Notes under the pieces: model-generated
What the model was told of the DNA's origin: nothing
The model's input: the letters and a program-made list of their open reading frames with translations, nothing else
Databases searched by the model: none
Assembly: GCF_000153105.1 (NCBI RefSeq)
Contig: NZ_CH672376.1
Span: 2,046,855-2,110,854 of the forward strand
DNA: 64,000 nt
Source: Blastopirellula marina DSM 3645
GTDB lineage: Bacteria; Planctomycetota; Planctomycetia; Pirellulales; Pirellulaceae
Direction: 5' to 3'
Position numbers and translations under genes: made by a program
In this document: one piece after another, positions 26,747 to 35,321 of the stretch
Position numbering within the stretch: the first letter of the stretch is position 1
How the letters are laid out: each line of letters begins with the position of its first letter

Positions 26747-26975
26747 TTGGCGGCCGTCGGCGTTCTTCTCATTCGTCCTCTCTCTTGCTCTTTTCGAAAG
26801 TCTAGTTCTAGGAGATCAAAGTCAGGATTTACGCTGGTCGAACTGTTGGTGGTCATTGCGATCATCGGCGTCTTAATCGCATTGTTGCCGCCGGCGGTTC
26901 AGCAAGCTCGGGAAGCGGCGCGGCGGATGAGTTGCACCAACAATCTGAAGCAGATCGGGCTCTCGCTTAAAATGA
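26747..26975 (+). pseudogene. DUF1559 N-terminal remnant
   Basis: The frame contains the prepilin motif [15 protein letters not shown], then [17 protein letters not shown] and [10 protein letters not shown], and loses similarity at about 26970. A real DUF1559 protein continues for about 250 more residues; here the frame runs into the antisense of the 3' end of the endonuclease-like gene and stops at 27058. The usual LLLPAVQQ reads LLPPAVQQ. It looks like the 5' end of a gene whose remainder was deleted up to the convergent neighbour. Confidence 0.8.
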
Positions 26976-27992
26976 CTAAGGCTGGGCGCCAATCTCGAAC
27001 TCGACGAGAACGGCACGATGATCGGACGGCCATTCGCCAGGAAAAACAATTTCGCTGAACGCCGCCGACTCGCCAACGACAGCCGCATCATTCACACGCA
27101 AGTTTGCTCCGGTGAAGTAGACCATATCGATTCGATCCAATACGCGATCCGCGTTCGGATGCCGCCCTGGGGTCCCAGCGGGATAGGTCGGCGTCCATGT
27201 TAGTCCCGGCTTTTCGACTTCGTCGGGAAACGCCGTGCGATAGGCGTCGCGCATTCCGGCTTGTTCCAGCATTTGCGATCCCCGCCAAGCGATGGCGAAT
27301 CGCAGCGGCACGTGGGTTGGGTTTTCCACCCAGCGGTCGAGACCCTGCTCGGCGGCGCGCTTGGTCCAGTCGAGATGCGACGGTTCGTTAAAATCGCCTG
27401 TCAGGATGACGGTCTCGCCGGCGGCGACATAGGATTGAATCGTATCGACAGTTTCTTGGTATCCCCTCGCGCCATGATTCTTGTCGCAGCCATCAAGAAT
27501 CTGTTGTTCCCACAAATCAAAATTCTGGGGAGCTCCATTCTGACGAATATCTTTTTGAATGTCATAAGGCCCATAGGGCCCCGGTCTCCAGTGGGTGTTG
27601 ACGATCACGATCGAATCGCCGGAAGGGAGATGAACGCGGCAGACCGTCGGCAGACGATCGACGGAAATCGGCGTGAGCGGGTACTTGGAGTAGATCGAGC
27701 CGGCGCGTCGCCAGTTGTCGCCCAAAGCGGTCAGCAGGCGATCCGACGAAGTATCTTCCTGAACGCCGATCACATCCGCCTGCGTTTGCTTTATCACGGC
27801 CGCGAGTTCATCATGCCGCGATCCGCCGAACCGCTTGTTGGAGAACCCCGTGTTGTTCGCGTCGTTCCCTCCCTGCAAAATATTGAATGACAGCACTCGC
27901 AGCTGAATGGAGTCGCCGTCGTGCGCAAGTACGATCCTGCTAGAGGGCAATGTGATAGCGAGACTGATGACGAAGAGGGCTGCAATACGCAA
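26976..27992 (-). CDS. exported endonuclease/exonuclease/phosphatase family protein
   Basis: A 338-residue protein with a signal peptide ([17 protein letters not shown]), starting at TTG 27992 with AGGAG 8 nt upstream. EEP-fold motifs: SFNILQGG (metal Asn), QEDTSSDRL (metal Glu in GVQE), [22 protein letters not shown] (catalytic Asp/Asn), and WPSDHRAV with catalytic Asp-His. Members cleave phosphodiesters in nucleic acids or phospholipids; with export, a role in phosphate scavenging or as an extracellular nuclease is plausible. Its 3' end abuts the DUF1559 remnant, which marks a past deletion joint. Confidence 0.9.
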   Translation of the reverse strand: MRIAALFVISLAITLPSSRIVLAHDGDSIQLRVLSFNILQGGNDANNTGFSNKRFGGSRHDELAAVIKQTQADVIGVQEDTSSDRLLTALGDNWRRAGSIYSKYPLTPISVDRLPTVCRVHLPSGDSIVIVNTHWRPGPYGPYDIQKDIRQNGAPQNFDLWEQQILDGCDKNHGARGYQETVDTIQSYVAAGETVILTGDFNEPSHLDWTKRAAEQGLDRWVENPTHVPLRFAIAWRGSQMLEQAGMRDAYRTAFPDEVEKPGLTWTPTYPAGTPGRHPNADRVLDRIDMVYFTGANLRVNDAAVVGESAAFSEIVFPGEWPSDHRAVLVEFEIGAQP

Positions 27993-28294
27993 CGAGCAAC
28001 TCCTGGGAAAGTGGTGGAATGAGTGGGGAGAAACGCAGCAGCTGACGAAATCTCATCTTAAATTGCTCATGGTGAACGACATACCAGCAATCGGCGCAAC
28101 ACGCCTGACGATTTGCGCAGCAAAAGTCTTTTTCGTTCAGCTGTCGCCGACATCGGAAACCTTGGAGAAGCCCCCCCGAAAGTGTTCGCCGACCGTGGCA
28201 AATGGAGCGAGCCGCGTTTATAGTGCATAGCAGACGAAACGAGAGCGTGTTATGAACCGCCCCCTTTATTGCACCACCAACCTGTAATCTCCGC
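27993..28294. other. divergent intergenic region, nothing recognised
   Basis: About 300 bases between the endonuclease-like and pyruvyl-transferase-like genes. Should contain promoters in both directions; no clear motif or hairpin seen. Confidence 0.4.
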
Positions 28295-29572
28295 ATGAAC
28301 CCCACCCGCATCAGCCGGCGCAGCGCGCTGGGACTTCTTGGTCTCACCGCCGCCGGCGTCTCCACCGCATTCGCCGCCCAGCCCAAGCCAAAACGCATTC
28401 TCCTTCGCTCGTCATGGCAGACGATCAACATCGGCGACATCGCTCATACGCCGGGCGTGTTGCGACTGTTGGCCGAGTACTTGCCCGATACCGAGGTGAC
28501 GTTGTGGCCCAGTAAGATCGACAACGGCGTTGACAAGCTGCTGTTGGCCAATTTCCCCAAGCTGCGGATCGCGCAAGGAAAGCAGCAGCTCAGTGCGGCG
28601 TTCGAAGATTGCGATTTTCTGCTGCACGGCTCCGGCGCATCGCTTGTCGCCGAGAGAGATGTGCGACGTTGGTCCGACGAAACGCAGAAGCCGTACGGAA
28701 TCTACGGGATTACCTTCCCCCCCAAGAGCTCATCGAGCACTGTTCCGAGGAGCGAGAAGGCGGTGATGGAATCGGTCCGCATTTTGAACGGGGCGCAGTT
28801 TGTTTATTTCCGCGACTCCCGCTCGTTGGCGTTCGCCCAAGAAAAAGGTTGTAAAACGCCGATTATGCAGTTCGGTCCTGACGGCGCGTTCGCCTGCGAC
28901 CTGCGTGATGATGACAAGGCCGATGCGTTTATGAAGAAACACGGTCTCGAAACCGGCAAGTTTCTTTGCTGTATTCCACGACTCCGCTACACTCCATCCT
29001 GGATCTACAAAAAGACCGCCGTGGATCCAGCCAAGCATGTTCGCAATGAGGAAATGAAAGAGCACGATCACGCTCCATTACGCGACGCGATCGTCGAAGT
29101 CATCAGAACCACCGACATGAAAGTCTTAATCTGCCCTGAAGATCAAACCCAGATGCAGATCGGCAAAGAGATGTTGCTCGACAAATTGCCGGCCGACGTT
29201 CTTACACGCGTCGTCTGGCGCCCCAACTATTGGCTCACCGGCGAAGCGGTCAGCACCTACATCCGCAGCGCTGGTCTGTTCGGCAACGAGATGCACTCGC
29301 CGATCATGTGCATCGGCCACGGCGTGCCGGCCGTCGTTTGTCGCTGGAAAGAACAGACGACCAAAGGCTACATGTGGGAAGACATCGGGCTCGGCGATTG
29401 GTTGTTCGACATGGACGATCCAGCCAGCGTGGGCAAGATCGTGCCGACCGTGGTGGAGATCGCCAAAGATCCGGCGCAGGCCCAGCAAAAAGCAGTCGCC
29501 GCTCAGAAGCGTGTCGAGAAACTGCAAGCCGAATCGATGGCCGTTTTGAAACGAGAGTTGGCGAAGTCGTAA
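28295..29572 (+). CDS. Tat-exported polysaccharide pyruvyl transferase-like protein
   Basis: A 425-residue protein with a twin-arginine signal ([21 protein letters not shown] cut near 28). The body fits the polysaccharide pyruvyl transferase (CsaB/WcaK-like) fold: [21 protein letters not shown] near the start, [38 protein letters not shown], and a late [19 protein letters not shown]. Family members add ketal-linked pyruvate to cell-wall or capsular sugars in the cytoplasm, so a Tat signal is odd and suggests either action outside or a different use of the fold. It stands alone between a hairpin and divergent endonuclease gene. Confidence 0.85.
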   Translation: MNPTRISRRSALGLLGLTAAGVSTAFAAQPKPKRILLRSSWQTINIGDIAHTPGVLRLLAEYLPDTEVTLWPSKIDNGVDKLLLANFPKLRIAQGKQQLSAAFEDCDFLLHGSGASLVAERDVRRWSDETQKPYGIYGITFPPKSSSSTVPRSEKAVMESVRILNGAQFVYFRDSRSLAFAQEKGCKTPIMQFGPDGAFACDLRDDDKADAFMKKHGLETGKFLCCIPRLRYTPSWIYKKTAVDPAKHVRNEEMKEHDHAPLRDAIVEVIRTTDMKVLICPEDQTQMQIGKEMLLDKLPADVLTRVVWRPNYWLTGEAVSTYIRSAGLFGNEMHSPIMCIGHGVPAVVCRWKEQTTKGYMWEDIGLGDWLFDMDDPASVGKIVPTVVEIAKDPAQAQQKAVAAQKRVEKLQAESMAVLKRELAKS

Positions 29573-29578
29573 CGCATA

Positions 29579-29610
29579 GCACCGTACGAGGAAACACTTT
29601 CCCACGGTGC
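29579..29610. other. nested hairpin after the pyruvyl-transferase-like gene
   Basis: GCACCGT/ACGGTGC with an inner GGAAA/TTTCC stem, beginning 7 bp after the stop codon. No T-run. Probably the 3'-end structure of that transcript. Confidence 0.45.
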
Positions 29611-29632
29611 GAGCGTTTCCCCGGTTGGCCGC

Positions 29633-29649
29633 GATAGCTCCGCTATCGG
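29633..29649. repeat. REP-like palindrome, copy 2
   Basis: CGATAGC and GCTATCG around TCC, a 7-bp perfect stem in the repeat-rich gap between convergent genes. Same core as copies at 11739 and 29780. Confidence 0.45.
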
Positions 29650-29778
29650 GGCGGCGCAGCCGTTAGAGGCCTTTGTTAGCGGATTGCAGCGAAGGAACCT
29701 TTTGCGAACCGAATCCGCCGAGTACGCATCCGCTTGGACGCCAACCCCGGATAAAGTCCTCTTACCGACTTCGTCGGT

Positions 29779-29800
29779 CCAGATAGCGGAGCTATCCGGG
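29779..29800. repeat. REP-like palindrome, copy 3
   Basis: CCAGATAGC and GCTATCCGG around GGA with one mismatch. Same core as copies 1 and 2 and in the same intergenic gap as copy 2. Confidence 0.45.
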
Positions 29801-29929
29801 CCACCCGGCCTCCGTCCGGCCGATAATCGCAACTTCAAAAGACGCGAGCCAAGGGAATCGATTCTGCGAATCCCGTAAAGCACGAAGTCGCCGAACGAAT
29901 TCCCTTGGCTCGCGGCGCGAGCTAGTGGT

Positions 29930-30166
29930 TTAAGCTGGCGCGACGGTTCGTTCACAGAACGGGCAGCGATCGCCGTTCGGAAAATCTTCGGCGTCGTCTT
30001 CTTCGTCGCTGCGCAGCGCCGACGTTTCGCGATGTCCGCAGTCGGGGCACTTGTGCTCCCAACTGTGGATTTCCAGCTCGTCGTTTTGAAAGTGGTTGTA
30101 AGTGCAAGTCATCGTATCTGACTTGCACTTGGGACAACCGCCAATCGTTTGACGATCGCGTGACAT
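29930..30166 (-). CDS. small zinc-ribbon protein
   Basis: A 78-residue protein with three CxxC knuckles: CPKCK near residue 11, CPDCGH near 40 and CPFCER near 68. The first pair resembles a short ribbon (GGCPKCKSDTMTCTY) and the last two can form a second. Between them lies an acidic stretch (LRSDEEDDAEDFP). Such small ribbons often bind nucleic acid or act as adaptors. It is 18 bp downstream of the sugar-isomerase gene on the same strand and probably co-transcribed. Confidence 0.8.
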   Translation of the reverse strand: MSRDRQTIGGCPKCKSDTMTCTYNHFQNDELEIHSWEHKCPDCGHRETSALRSDEEDDAEDFPNGDRCPFCERTVAPA

Positions 30167-30184
30167 AATTGGTAGCCGCTGTTG

Positions 30185-31198
30185 TTAGAAGCCGCGGGCT
30201 GCACAAATGTCGTCGAAGTCACGCAGGTGATAATCGACGCCGGCGAAATCGAGCGTGCGACAGAGGCCGCGAAGTGCGACGCCCATGCCGTCGGGGCCGC
30301 TGAAACCGCCGAACTGTCCGCCCCCTTTGACGTGCGGTTCGAGGTCGAGGAAGACGCCGGGAATGCCCCGCTTTTGCAACTTCTTCTCGAGCTTCGGAAT
30401 CATCGCGCCAAAGTCGCGCAAGATCCGCTCATGAGCGCTGTCGCCCAGATCGGACGGCACGAAGTTCTTGAGTGCGTCTTCGTCAATGTGCCCCTTCTCG
30501 GTGATCGGCTTGGTCACCTTGTAGTCTTTGATGTGCATCCAGCCGAGGCCCGGCTTCATCTTGACGTACTGCTGATAAACTTCGTCCGGCGTATAGCCTT
30601 GGCAGACCAGGTTGCCGGCGTCAAAGATCAGCATCATCGCCGGGTGATTCACCTTCTTGTGAATCTCGGCCAAGATATCGCCGGTTTGACCGATCAGGTT
30701 CGCTTCGACTTCGAGCCCGAAGGTCAGATCGCTGCGGTGACACATTTCGGCGATTTGGCCCAACTGTTCGACCGCTTGCGGAATGTGATCGTACGGATCC
30801 GATCCGATCGGGTGATAGAACGAGAAGCCGCGGATTAGTTTCGTCTCGAACGCATGCGCCAGATCGCACGCCTTTTGCACGTCGGTCGCCAGATACTTAT
30901 CGAACTTGACGAACTTGTTCTTCGAGCCATCGTCAGAGTCGACCAGTTTCACTTTGCCGATCGGCGAACCGATCGACGCGACGTTCAGACCGTATTCCCC
31001 TTCCATCTTGCGGATCTTGGAGATCTCGGACTTGTTCAGCTGCATCACGTTTTTGATGCCGTTGCCGACATCGATAAAACGGAGACTGTAATACTCGAGT
31101 CCAAGAGCCGCGAACGCACTGAATTGTTGTACTGCGAGTTTGTCATTCGCCGCTTCATCCGCAAAGCCGGAGAGGAGGACTTGGGGAAGCTCGTTCAT
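30185..31198 (-). CDS. sugar phosphate isomerase/epimerase (TIM-barrel)
   Basis: 337 residues from the ATG at 31198, with AGGG about 7 nt upstream; the longer frame is not conserved. It belongs to the xylose-isomerase-like TIM-barrel family (AP_endonuc_2 type): the start LSGFADEAANDK, central metal-site strands GLEVEANLIGQTGD (Glu), MLIFDAGNLVCQGY (Asp), WMHIKDYKV (His-x-Lys), and GVFLDLEPHVKGGGQFGG with the late metal Glu. No signal peptide is seen, so it is cytoplasmic. Exact sugar substrate is unknown. Many planctomycetes have large numbers of these. Confidence 0.9.
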   Translation of the reverse strand: MNELPQVLLSGFADEAANDKLAVQQFSAFAALGLEYYSLRFIDVGNGIKNVMQLNKSEISKIRKMEGEYGLNVASIGSPIGKVKLVDSDDGSKNKFVKFDKYLATDVQKACDLAHAFETKLIRGFSFYHPIGSDPYDHIPQAVEQLGQIAEMCHRSDLTFGLEVEANLIGQTGDILAEIHKKVNHPAMMLIFDAGNLVCQGYTPDEVYQQYVKMKPGLGWMHIKDYKVTKPITEKGHIDEDALKNFVPSDLGDSAHERILRDFGAMIPKLEKKLQKRGIPGVFLDLEPHVKGGGQFGGFSGPDGMGVALRGLCRTLDFAGVDYHLRDFDDICAARGF

Positions 31199-31429
31199 GA
31201 ATCGCCCTAGCGAAAATGGTTTCAGGAACACGGAGAAAGACGTGTATTGTGCGGGGGAAGCGGCGGAGTCGCAACCACCCTAGCACCGCGCAAAGAGACG
31301 CAAAAAAGTGGTCGCTTCGTGCGAAAAAAGGAGTTATTCTGTTAGTCATCGCCTTCGTTGGAGGCGGACTCTCACCTCTCCCCTCTTTTTTCCCGCCCCC
31401 CTGCCCTGTTCGGATTGCGAGAACACGTG

Positions 31430-32488
31430 ATGCGCGTTTTGTCCCTGCTCTTGGTCTTGTTGGTTTCCGCTTCGGCTTCGGCCAAGTCCTTCGTCTACGT
31501 CTCGAACGGGGGCGACAAAACGATCTCGCTCTTCTCGATGGACGAAGAAAAGGGAGATCTGACATTGGTCAACACGATGCAGCTGGAAGCGGCGCCGGGG
31601 CCGATGGCGCTGTCGCCGGATCAAAAGTTCGCGTATGTCTCCACTTCGCGGCCCGACAGTCTGTTGAGCTTCGCCGTCAACGCCGAGACCGGCGATCTGA
31701 CGCAACTTGAAGCGGTTCCGCTCGATGCGACCTCTTGCTTCGTCTACTGCGATCCGACCGGTAAGTGGTTGCTCAACACGTACTACAGCGCCGGCAAAGT
31801 GACGGCTCATCCCGTCAGCGGCGGCGACATCGGCGACTTGGCGCAGACGATTCCGACCGTGAAAAACGCCCACTGTATCCGCACCGACGCTACCAACCGC
31901 TTTGCGCTGGTCCCTCACACGGGCCCCAACCAGATCTTTCAGTTCCGCTTTGATCCATCCAGCGGCAAGTTGACCGCCAACGATCCGCCGTCGGTCAATG
32001 GTCCGGCGACGACTGAGCCGCGACACGTGCAATATCACCCGACCCTGCCGTTGGTCTTCTCTTCTGATGAGGTTGGCGACAGCATCACGTCGTACGACTT
32101 TGATCCGGCGAAAGGAACGCTGAAGCCGCGGCAGACCGTTTCGACTTTGCCTGCCGGCTATGACGGTTTGAAAAACACCTGTGCCGATCTCGAGCTGACC
32201 GCCAACGGCAAGTTCGCCCTGGTCAGCAACCGCGGGCACGATTCGATCGCTCGCTTCGCAATCGGCGACGATGGTCAGATAACCGCGCTGGGGCAAACCC
32301 CCACCGAAAGCGTCCCGCGATCGTTCAACTTGGCCCCCAATCAAAAGTTTCTCTACTCGGCCGGCCAAAAAAGCGACCAGCTGGCCGCCTATCGTTTCGA
32401 TCAAACGAGCGGCGATCTCACTCCGCTCGCAACTTACAAAACGGGAAAAACCCCCAGTTGGGTGCAGGTTGTTACTTTCGCGGACTAA
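31430..32488 (+). CDS. exported lactonase family protein (beta-propeller)
   Basis: 352 residues from the ATG at 31430, which starts a signal peptide (RVLSLLLVLLVSASASA). The rest is a seven-bladed propeller of the 6-phosphogluconolactonase (Pgl/YbhE) type: repeated strands such as FVYVSNGGDKTISLF, FAYVSTSRPDSLLSF, CDPTGKWLL, RHVQYHPTLPLVFSSDE, FALVSNRGHDSIARF, and FLYSAGQKSDQLAAY. The fold hydrolyses sugar lactones, but exported relatives may serve as binding proteins. It lies between the isomerase and the DUF1549 gene; an operon with the latter is possible but the gap is about 200 bp. Confidence 0.9.
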   Translation: MRVLSLLLVLLVSASASAKSFVYVSNGGDKTISLFSMDEEKGDLTLVNTMQLEAAPGPMALSPDQKFAYVSTSRPDSLLSFAVNAETGDLTQLEAVPLDATSCFVYCDPTGKWLLNTYYSAGKVTAHPVSGGDIGDLAQTIPTVKNAHCIRTDATNRFALVPHTGPNQIFQFRFDPSSGKLTANDPPSVNGPATTEPRHVQYHPTLPLVFSSDEVGDSITSYDFDPAKGTLKPRQTVSTLPAGYDGLKNTCADLELTANGKFALVSNRGHDSIARFAIGDDGQITALGQTPTESVPRSFNLAPNQKFLYSAGQKSDQLAAYRFDQTSGDLTPLATYKTGKTPSWVQVVTFAD

Positions 32489-32689
32489 TATAGGGGTTAA
32501 TGTGATCCTTTTCAGCCAGCGAAACGAACTAAGGGCGTGCTGCGTCACTTTGCGCCTCTGTGCGCACTTGGGGAATCTTGTTGCCGAACCGTCGTCGATT
32601 GCGTATCTTAGAGGGTAGGAAACGTGCACTCCGGCCGTTGGCCGCTCCCCGCCTCCCTACCAACCTCCCGCCTCTAGGAAATGCCGCCC

Positions 32690-35287
32690 ATGCGCCGTAC
32701 TTGGCTATGGATGCCGCTTGCGATTTCGCTGTTTGTGTCGGCCGCTGCGCAGGCGGAAGAGCCTGCCGCGGAAGCGAAGTTTTCGCCAGAGCAGATTCAG
32801 TTCTTCGAAGCGAAGGTCGCTCCGCTGTTGACCAAGCATTGCAGCGAGTGTCATTCGGCCGAGTCGCGCAAGTTGGAAGGTGGTCTGATCCTCGACAATC
32901 GCGCCAGCATCTTGGCTGGCGGCGATAGCGGGGCCGCGGTCGAACCCGGCAACGTCGAAGACAGCTTGTTTATCCAAGCGGTCCGTTACGGCGAATTCTC
33001 GTATCAAATGCCTCCCAAGGCCAAACTGGCCGACGAAGAGATCGCGATCTTCGAGAAGTGGGTCGCCGATGGGATGGCCGATCCGCGCGGCGGCGAAGCG
33101 ATCACCTACGTCGAAAAAGACCCCCGCGACTTCTGGTCGTTCAAAGATCCGCAGCGTCACGATCCTCCGCAAGTCAAACAAGCCGACTGGCCGCAGGGCC
33201 GCGTCGATCATTTCATCTTGGCGAAGCAAGAAGAACAAGGGCTCTCCCCTTCTCCGCCTGCCGCCCCGACCACGCTGGTTCGCCGGCTCTATTTTGACTT
33301 GACCGGCCTGCCGCCGACCAAAGAGCAGATTGACGCGTTCGCCGCTGACAGCTCTCCGGAAGCGATCGAGAAGCTGGTCGATCAACTGTTGGCGTCGCCC
33401 CACTTCGGCGAACGTTGGGCGCGGCACTGGCTGGACGTCGCGCGCTACGCCGACACCAAGGGTTACGTTTTCCAGGAAGATCGCGCTTATCCCGGCGCCT
33501 ACAAATATCGTGACTGGGTCGTGACGTCGCTGAACGAAGACCTGCCGTTTGACCAGTTTGTCGCCCAGCAATTGGCGGCCGATCGTCTTCCGGAGGGAGA
33601 ACGTCATCTCGAGGCGCTCGGCTATCTGACGCTGGGACGTCGCTTTTTGAACAACAAACATGACATTCTCGACGATCGCATCGACGTCGTCGCTCGCGGC
33701 TTTTTGGGGCTGACCGTCGCTTGTGCGCGTTGCCATGATCACAAGTTCGATCCGATCAGTCAGGCCGATTACTACAGCATGTACGGCGTCCTCGGCGGTA
33801 CGAAGGAAGAAACGCCGGAAGGCATGCCGCCGATCCTGCACGACGAAAAGCCGCACGACGTGCGGATCTTCAAACGCGGCCAGGCCGGTAATCGCGGCGA
33901 CATCGCCAAGCGGCAGTTCCTTTCGGTTCTGACCGACAAAGACAAGCCGCTGCCGTTGACCGACGGCAGTGGACGTTTGCAGCTTGCCCAAGCGATCACG
34001 GCCCGCGACAACCCGCTGACGGCTCGCGTGTTTGTCAATCGCGTGTGGGGTCATCTGTTTGGCGAAGGCCTGGTCACCACGCCGAGCGACTTTGGCGCCC
34101 AAGGCGAGAAGCCGAGCCATCCGCAGCTGTTAGACGATCTCGCGGTCGAGTTCATGGAGGATGGCTGGTCGGTCAAGCGTTTGATTCGCCGTCTGCTGTT
34201 GACCGCTACTTATCAGCAAGCCAGCGCCGATCGCGCCGACTGTCGCGCCATCGATCCCACCAACATTTATCTCTGGCGGATGAATCGCCGCCGCTTGGAT
34301 TTTGAAGCGTCGCGCGACAGCCTGTTGGTGGCGACCGGTTCGCTCGACGAAACGCTCGGCGGCCCAGCCGTCGACATCACGGCCAATCCTTCGCCGCCGC
34401 GGCGGACGATCTATGGCCAGGTCGACCGGCAGAACTTGCCTGGGATGTTCCGCACGTTTGACTTCGCCGGCCCCGATGCGCATTGTCCGATTCGTCCCGA
34501 GACGACCGTGCCGCAACAGGCGCTCTTCATGCTCAACAGCTCGTTCATCATGAATCAGGCCGACAAGCTGGCTCGCGACTCGGCCCCGCAAGCCGATCCG
34601 CAGCAGCGCGTCAAACAGCTCTACCAACGAGCGCTCGGCCGCGATCCCAGCGAAGCCGAACTCAAGCTGGCGATCCAGTTTGTCACCAGCGCTCCCAGCG
34701 ACCCGGCGCCGGCGACGCCTTGGCTGTATGGCTACGGCAGTCGCGATAGCGAGACCGGCAAAGTCGCTCAGTTCACGCCGTATGCGTCGGTCTCGGCCGA
34801 TGGCAAAACCTGGCAAGCCGCGGCCGAGCTGCCCAACAAGGTCGCCGGCTGGTCCAGTCTCAACGCCGGCGGCGGTCATCCCGGCAGCTTAAAGTTCGCC
34901 GCGATTCGCCGCTTTGTGGCTCCGACCGGCGGCGTGATCACGATTGAAGGCAAGTTGCGTCATAAGTCGGAAAACGGCGACGGCGTCTTTGTTTCGATCA
35001 TCGGTCCCGGCGGACCTGTCGGAAATTGGAAAGCCAAACACGGCGGCGCTGCTACCAACGTTGAGCAGGTCGAAGTCAAAGCCGGCGACGTGATCGACTT
35101 TGTCACCGAGTCCGGCGAAACGATTAGCAACGACACCTTCGAGTGGACCGTCAACCTGCTGATGCGCGGCGACACGATTCAAGCCTGGAACAGCGCCTCC
35201 GACTTCAACACGCAGCGACCGGTCGACGCTTGGACGCAACTTGCCCAAGTGCTGCTGGTCTCCAACGAATTTCACTTTGTCGACTAA
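32690..35287 (+). CDS. PSCyt1/DUF1549/DUF1553 (PSD1) cytochrome-type protein
   Basis: 865 residues from ATG 32690, with AGGAA 10 nt upstream; it begins a signal peptide (RRTWLWMPLAISLFVSAAAQA). ATG 32681 is also possible. Domains in order: cytochrome-like PSCyt1 with haem motif CSECH near residue 51 (GGLILDNRASILAGG follows), DUF1549 (VRRLYFDLTGLPPT; HFGERWARHWLDVARYADTKG; ARCHDHKFDPIS), DUF1553 (RVFVNRVWGHLFGEGLV; DFGAQGEKPSHPQLLD; PQQALFMLNSSF), with a jelly-roll-like insert near 690-830. This is a planctomycete hallmark, exported, possibly a haem-linked degradative enzyme; its exact reaction is unknown. The DUF1501 gene follows directly. Confidence 0.95.
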   Translation: MRRTWLWMPLAISLFVSAAAQAEEPAAEAKFSPEQIQFFEAKVAPLLTKHCSECHSAESRKLEGGLILDNRASILAGGDSGAAVEPGNVEDSLFIQAVRYGEFSYQMPPKAKLADEEIAIFEKWVADGMADPRGGEAITYVEKDPRDFWSFKDPQRHDPPQVKQADWPQGRVDHFILAKQEEQGLSPSPPAAPTTLVRRLYFDLTGLPPTKEQIDAFAADSSPEAIEKLVDQLLASPHFGERWARHWLDVARYADTKGYVFQEDRAYPGAYKYRDWVVTSLNEDLPFDQFVAQQLAADRLPEGERHLEALGYLTLGRRFLNNKHDILDDRIDVVARGFLGLTVACARCHDHKFDPISQADYYSMYGVLGGTKEETPEGMPPILHDEKPHDVRIFKRGQAGNRGDIAKRQFLSVLTDKDKPLPLTDGSGRLQLAQAITARDNPLTARVFVNRVWGHLFGEGLVTTPSDFGAQGEKPSHPQLLDDLAVEFMEDGWSVKRLIRRLLLTATYQQASADRADCRAIDPTNIYLWRMNRRRLDFEASRDSLLVATGSLDETLGGPAVDITANPSPPRRTIYGQVDRQNLPGMFRTFDFAGPDAHCPIRPETTVPQQALFMLNSSFIMNQADKLARDSAPQADPQQRVKQLYQRALGRDPSEAELKLAIQFVTSAPSDPAPATPWLYGYGSRDSETGKVAQFTPYASVSADGKTWQAAAELPNKVAGWSSLNAGGGHPGSLKFAAIRRFVAPTGGVITIEGKLRHKSENGDGVFVSIIGPGGPVGNWKAKHGGAATNVEQVEVKAGDVIDFVTESGETISNDTFEWTVNLLMRGDTIQAWNSASDFNTQRPVDAWTQLAQVLLVSNEFHFVD

Positions 35288-35321
35288 CGACGCGTGCGAC
35301 CCTTCGCCGCCAGAGGAAGTT

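Larger units (their letters stand above)
29573..29929. other. repeat-rich intergenic region
   Basis: 357 bases between convergent genes. Holds a nested hairpin, two REP-like palindromes and short inverted repeats such as ACCGACTTCGTCGGT (about 29764). Several short open frames have no protein features. No RNA gene recognised. Confidence 0.55.

Noticed and set aside
31346-32629. Minus-strand open frame of 427 codons opposite the lactonase gene
   Set aside because: Shadow frame. The plus-strand gene has a signal peptide and propeller repeats; the antisense product has none.
32705-34120. Minus-strand open frame of 471 codons opposite the DUF1549/DUF1553 gene
   Set aside because: Shadow frame in GC-rich coding DNA, with Arg-rich product and no family features.
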